DNA of 64,000 bases from Prionace glauca (Eukaryota; Chordata; Chondrichthyes; Carcharhiniformes; Carcharhinidae): the NCBI GenBank assembly GCA_037974335.1, contig CM075760.1:51327619-51391618 (forward strand). Reading direction: 5' to 3'. Positions 62,046 through 64,000 of the stretch are shown piece by piece. A program made the translations under genes and the position numbers. The notes beneath the pieces are model-generated. The model was not told where the DNA came from. It did not search any database and saw nothing but the letters and a program-made list of their open reading frames with translations. How positions within the stretch are numbered: the first letter of the stretch is position 1; each line of letters starts with the position of its first letter.

Positions 62046-64000
62046 TAAGGGGCAGTTTCAGAATACAGACACACACAGATACAGAGAGAGAGAGAGACAT
62101 TGATACAGAGTGACACACTTATACAGACAGAAAGAGAGAAACACAGGGAGAAATACAGCGACAGACACACAGACGTGGAAATAGAGAGACACAGAGAGAA
62201 GTACAGAGAGGGACACACATACAGAGTCACAGCGATACAGAGACAGAGACAAACAGTTACAGAGAGACAGAAAAAACACAGAGAGGGGCACATATATAAA
62301 GAAACACACAGATACAGAGAGACACAGATACAGACTGACAAAGAGAGAGACACACACACAGACAGAGAGAGAGACACACAACAGAGTGAGAGAGAGACAC
62401 GGATACAGAGATAGACAGACAGACAGATACAGAGAGAGAGAGAGAGACAGATACAGAGAAAGACAGACAGACAGAGAGGGAGAGAGACACACACAGATAC
62501 AGAGAAAGAGAGACAGAGACAGACACAGAAAGAGACACACATAGACACACAGAGAGTTACAGAGATGCTGAGAATGAGACAGATACAGAGAGAGAGAGAG
62601 AGAGATGCACAGATACGGACAGAGAGACACAGATAGAGACTGAGAGAGAGAGATGCAGATACAGAGAGAGAAACAGCTAAACAGAGAGACAGAGAGAGAG
62701 AGAGACCCAGAGACAGAGAGATACCCACCCAGATAGAGAGAGAGAGAGGTACAGAGTGAGATAGAGAGTCAAAGAGAGAGAGACGCAGAGAGAGAGTGTC
62801 ACAAATAGAGAGACAGAGCGAGAGAGAGAGAGAGAAAGAGAGAGACAGGGAGAGAGAGAGAGACAGAGATTCAGGGGCAATTTCAGAATACAGACACACA
62901 CAGATACAGAGAGAGAGACAGAGAGACAGAGTGACACAGATACAGAGAGAGATAGATACAGAGAGAGAGAGAGACAGATACAGAGAGAGAGGGGGGGGAG
63001 AGAGAGACAGACAGACAGATACAGAGAGGCACACATACAGAGAGAAAGTTCCAGAGAGACACACAGATACAGAGAGAGAGACAGACAGACAGATACAGTG
63101 AGACACAAACATACAGACAGAAAGAGAGAAACACAGAGAGAAATCTATGAGAGACACAGACATGGAAACAGAGAGACACAGAGAGAAATATAGAGAGGAA
63201 CACACAGATACAGAGACACAGCGATACAGAGACAGAGACAAACAGGTACAGAGAGACAGAGAAAAATACAGAGAGGGGCACATATATAAAGAAACAGATA
63301 CAGAGAGGCAAAGAGAGACACACATACACAGAGACAGAGGGAGAGCCACACAACAGAGTGAGAGAGGGACACAGACACTGATACAGACAGACAGATACAG
63401 AGAGAGACAGACAGATACGGAGAAAGACAGACAGGGAGACAGAGAGGGAGACAGACACACAAATACAGAGACACACGCATACACACAGATACAAAGAGAG
63501 AGAAAGACATACACAGATACAGATACAGAGAGAGAGAGACACAGAAAGAGATACACATAGACACAGAGAGACAGAGATGCTGAGAGTGAGACAGATACAG
63601 AAAGAGAGATGTACAGATACAGAGTGAAAGGGGAGACACAGATACAGATAGACAGACACAGATAGATAGAGAGAGAGAGAGAAAAACAGGGAGACAGAGA
63701 GAGAGAAAGGGAGACAGACAGAGAGAGACACACCCAGAGACAGAGAGATACTCATCCGGAAAGAGAGACAGACAGACAGTCAGAGTGAGACACAGAGAGA
63801 GAAAGAGAGAGAGTCACACATAGCATGGCAGAGAGAGAGACAGGGAGAGAGAGGGAGAGAGACAGAGACAGAGAGAGACACACACACAGATACAGAGAGA
63901 CAGAGACATACAGGTAGAGCGAGAGACACACAGATACAGAGACAGAGACATACAGATAGAGCAAGAGAGAGACACACACAGATACAGAGGGATAGAGACA
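62046..64000 (+). repeat. GA-rich array with ~0.83-1.0-kb higher-order repeats
   Basis: Purine-rich repeat continuing to the window end. ggggcagtttcagaatacag at 62049 recurs as ggggcaatttcagaatacag at 62874. ggggcacatatataaag occurs at 62285 and 63275, and gagatgctgaga near 62563 and 63567. This shows tandem copies 825-1004 bases apart with internal expansion. The minus strand is open for more than 500 codons as repeat translation. Confidence 0.92.

Noticed and set aside
62045-63733. A 562-codon open frame on the minus strand, Ser/Leu/Cys/Val-rich
   Set aside because: It is the translation of a GA-rich repeat array. Similar long frames are open in two or three phases at the same place, as expected when the repeat lacks stop codons. 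No domain is present.
1-64000. LTR retroviruses, Polintons or other virus-like elements
   Set aside because: No long terminal repeats, protease, integrase, capsid or envelope motifs were recognised. All reverse-transcriptase motifs belong to non-LTR CR1-type elements.

Overview
The window looks like elasmobranch (shark) genomic DNA. The sequence-level reasons are many CR1-type LINE copies with 8-bp 3' tails, two tRNA-derived SINE families that I associate with shark genomes, very dense repeats, and one intact GPR139-like receptor gene of a kind I recall being expanded in sharks. The species cannot be named from the sequence. There is no sign of bacterial, viral or LTR-retrovirus genes. Most of the 64 kb is repeat DNA. 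The firmest genes are one two-exon GPCR and a small tRNA cluster.

Layout. 1-29 kb is AT-rich and made of LINE and SINE fossils, including nested CR1 insertions at 9.3-13.0 kb and 15.7-17.7 kb. It also holds several blocks of a very degenerate ~40-bp repeat (motif aatataaacagagaca), a TG microsatellite (22.4-22.7 kb) and a clean 14-copy 84-bp satellite (23.0-24.2 kb). 30.4-31.9 kb holds the GPCR on the minus strand, coded by two exons joined across TM1 by a canonical intron. 29.0-38.3 kb holds tRNA genes and tRNA pseudogenes: Glu relic, Glu(CTC)-like, Phe(GAA), Val(CAC), Val(TAC)-like, Glu(TTC), Asn(GTT)-like and Gly(GCC). They lie inside a locally duplicated ~1.18-kb unit, and two of the Glu copies form a large inverted repeat.

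39.6-40.3 kb is a CpG-rich promoter-like island. It has an almost canonical CTCF site, a perfect CRE, GC and CCAAT boxes, three NRF1-like sites and five exact 33-bp tandem units, each carrying a YY1-type AAGATGG core next to a GGCAAC half-site. It marks a sharp change in sequence character. To the right (40-64 kb) the DNA is dominated by purine-rich arrays on the plus strand, a 60-bp satellite (43.7-46.3 kb) split by a CR1 insertion, a 52-bp satellite in two blocks (52.2-53.6 and 55.2-56.9 kb), and tandem segmental duplications at kilobase scale (47.6-52.2, 60.0-61.3 and 62.0-64.0 kb). Two possible terminal exons on the minus strand, with AATAAA signals, lie near 41.5-41.8 kb and 50.2-50.7 kb. 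Their gene identity is unknown.

How the parts relate. The GPCR and the tRNAs are transcribed by different polymerases and show no functional link beyond proximity. The tRNA duplicon, the duplicated block at 24.97/32.27 kb that brackets the GPCR, and the CTCF/CpG boundary suggest a locus that has grown by local duplication up to a chromatin or composition boundary at ~39.6 kb. Long Ser/Leu-rich or Cys/Val-rich open frames in the arrays are translations of simple repeats, not genes.
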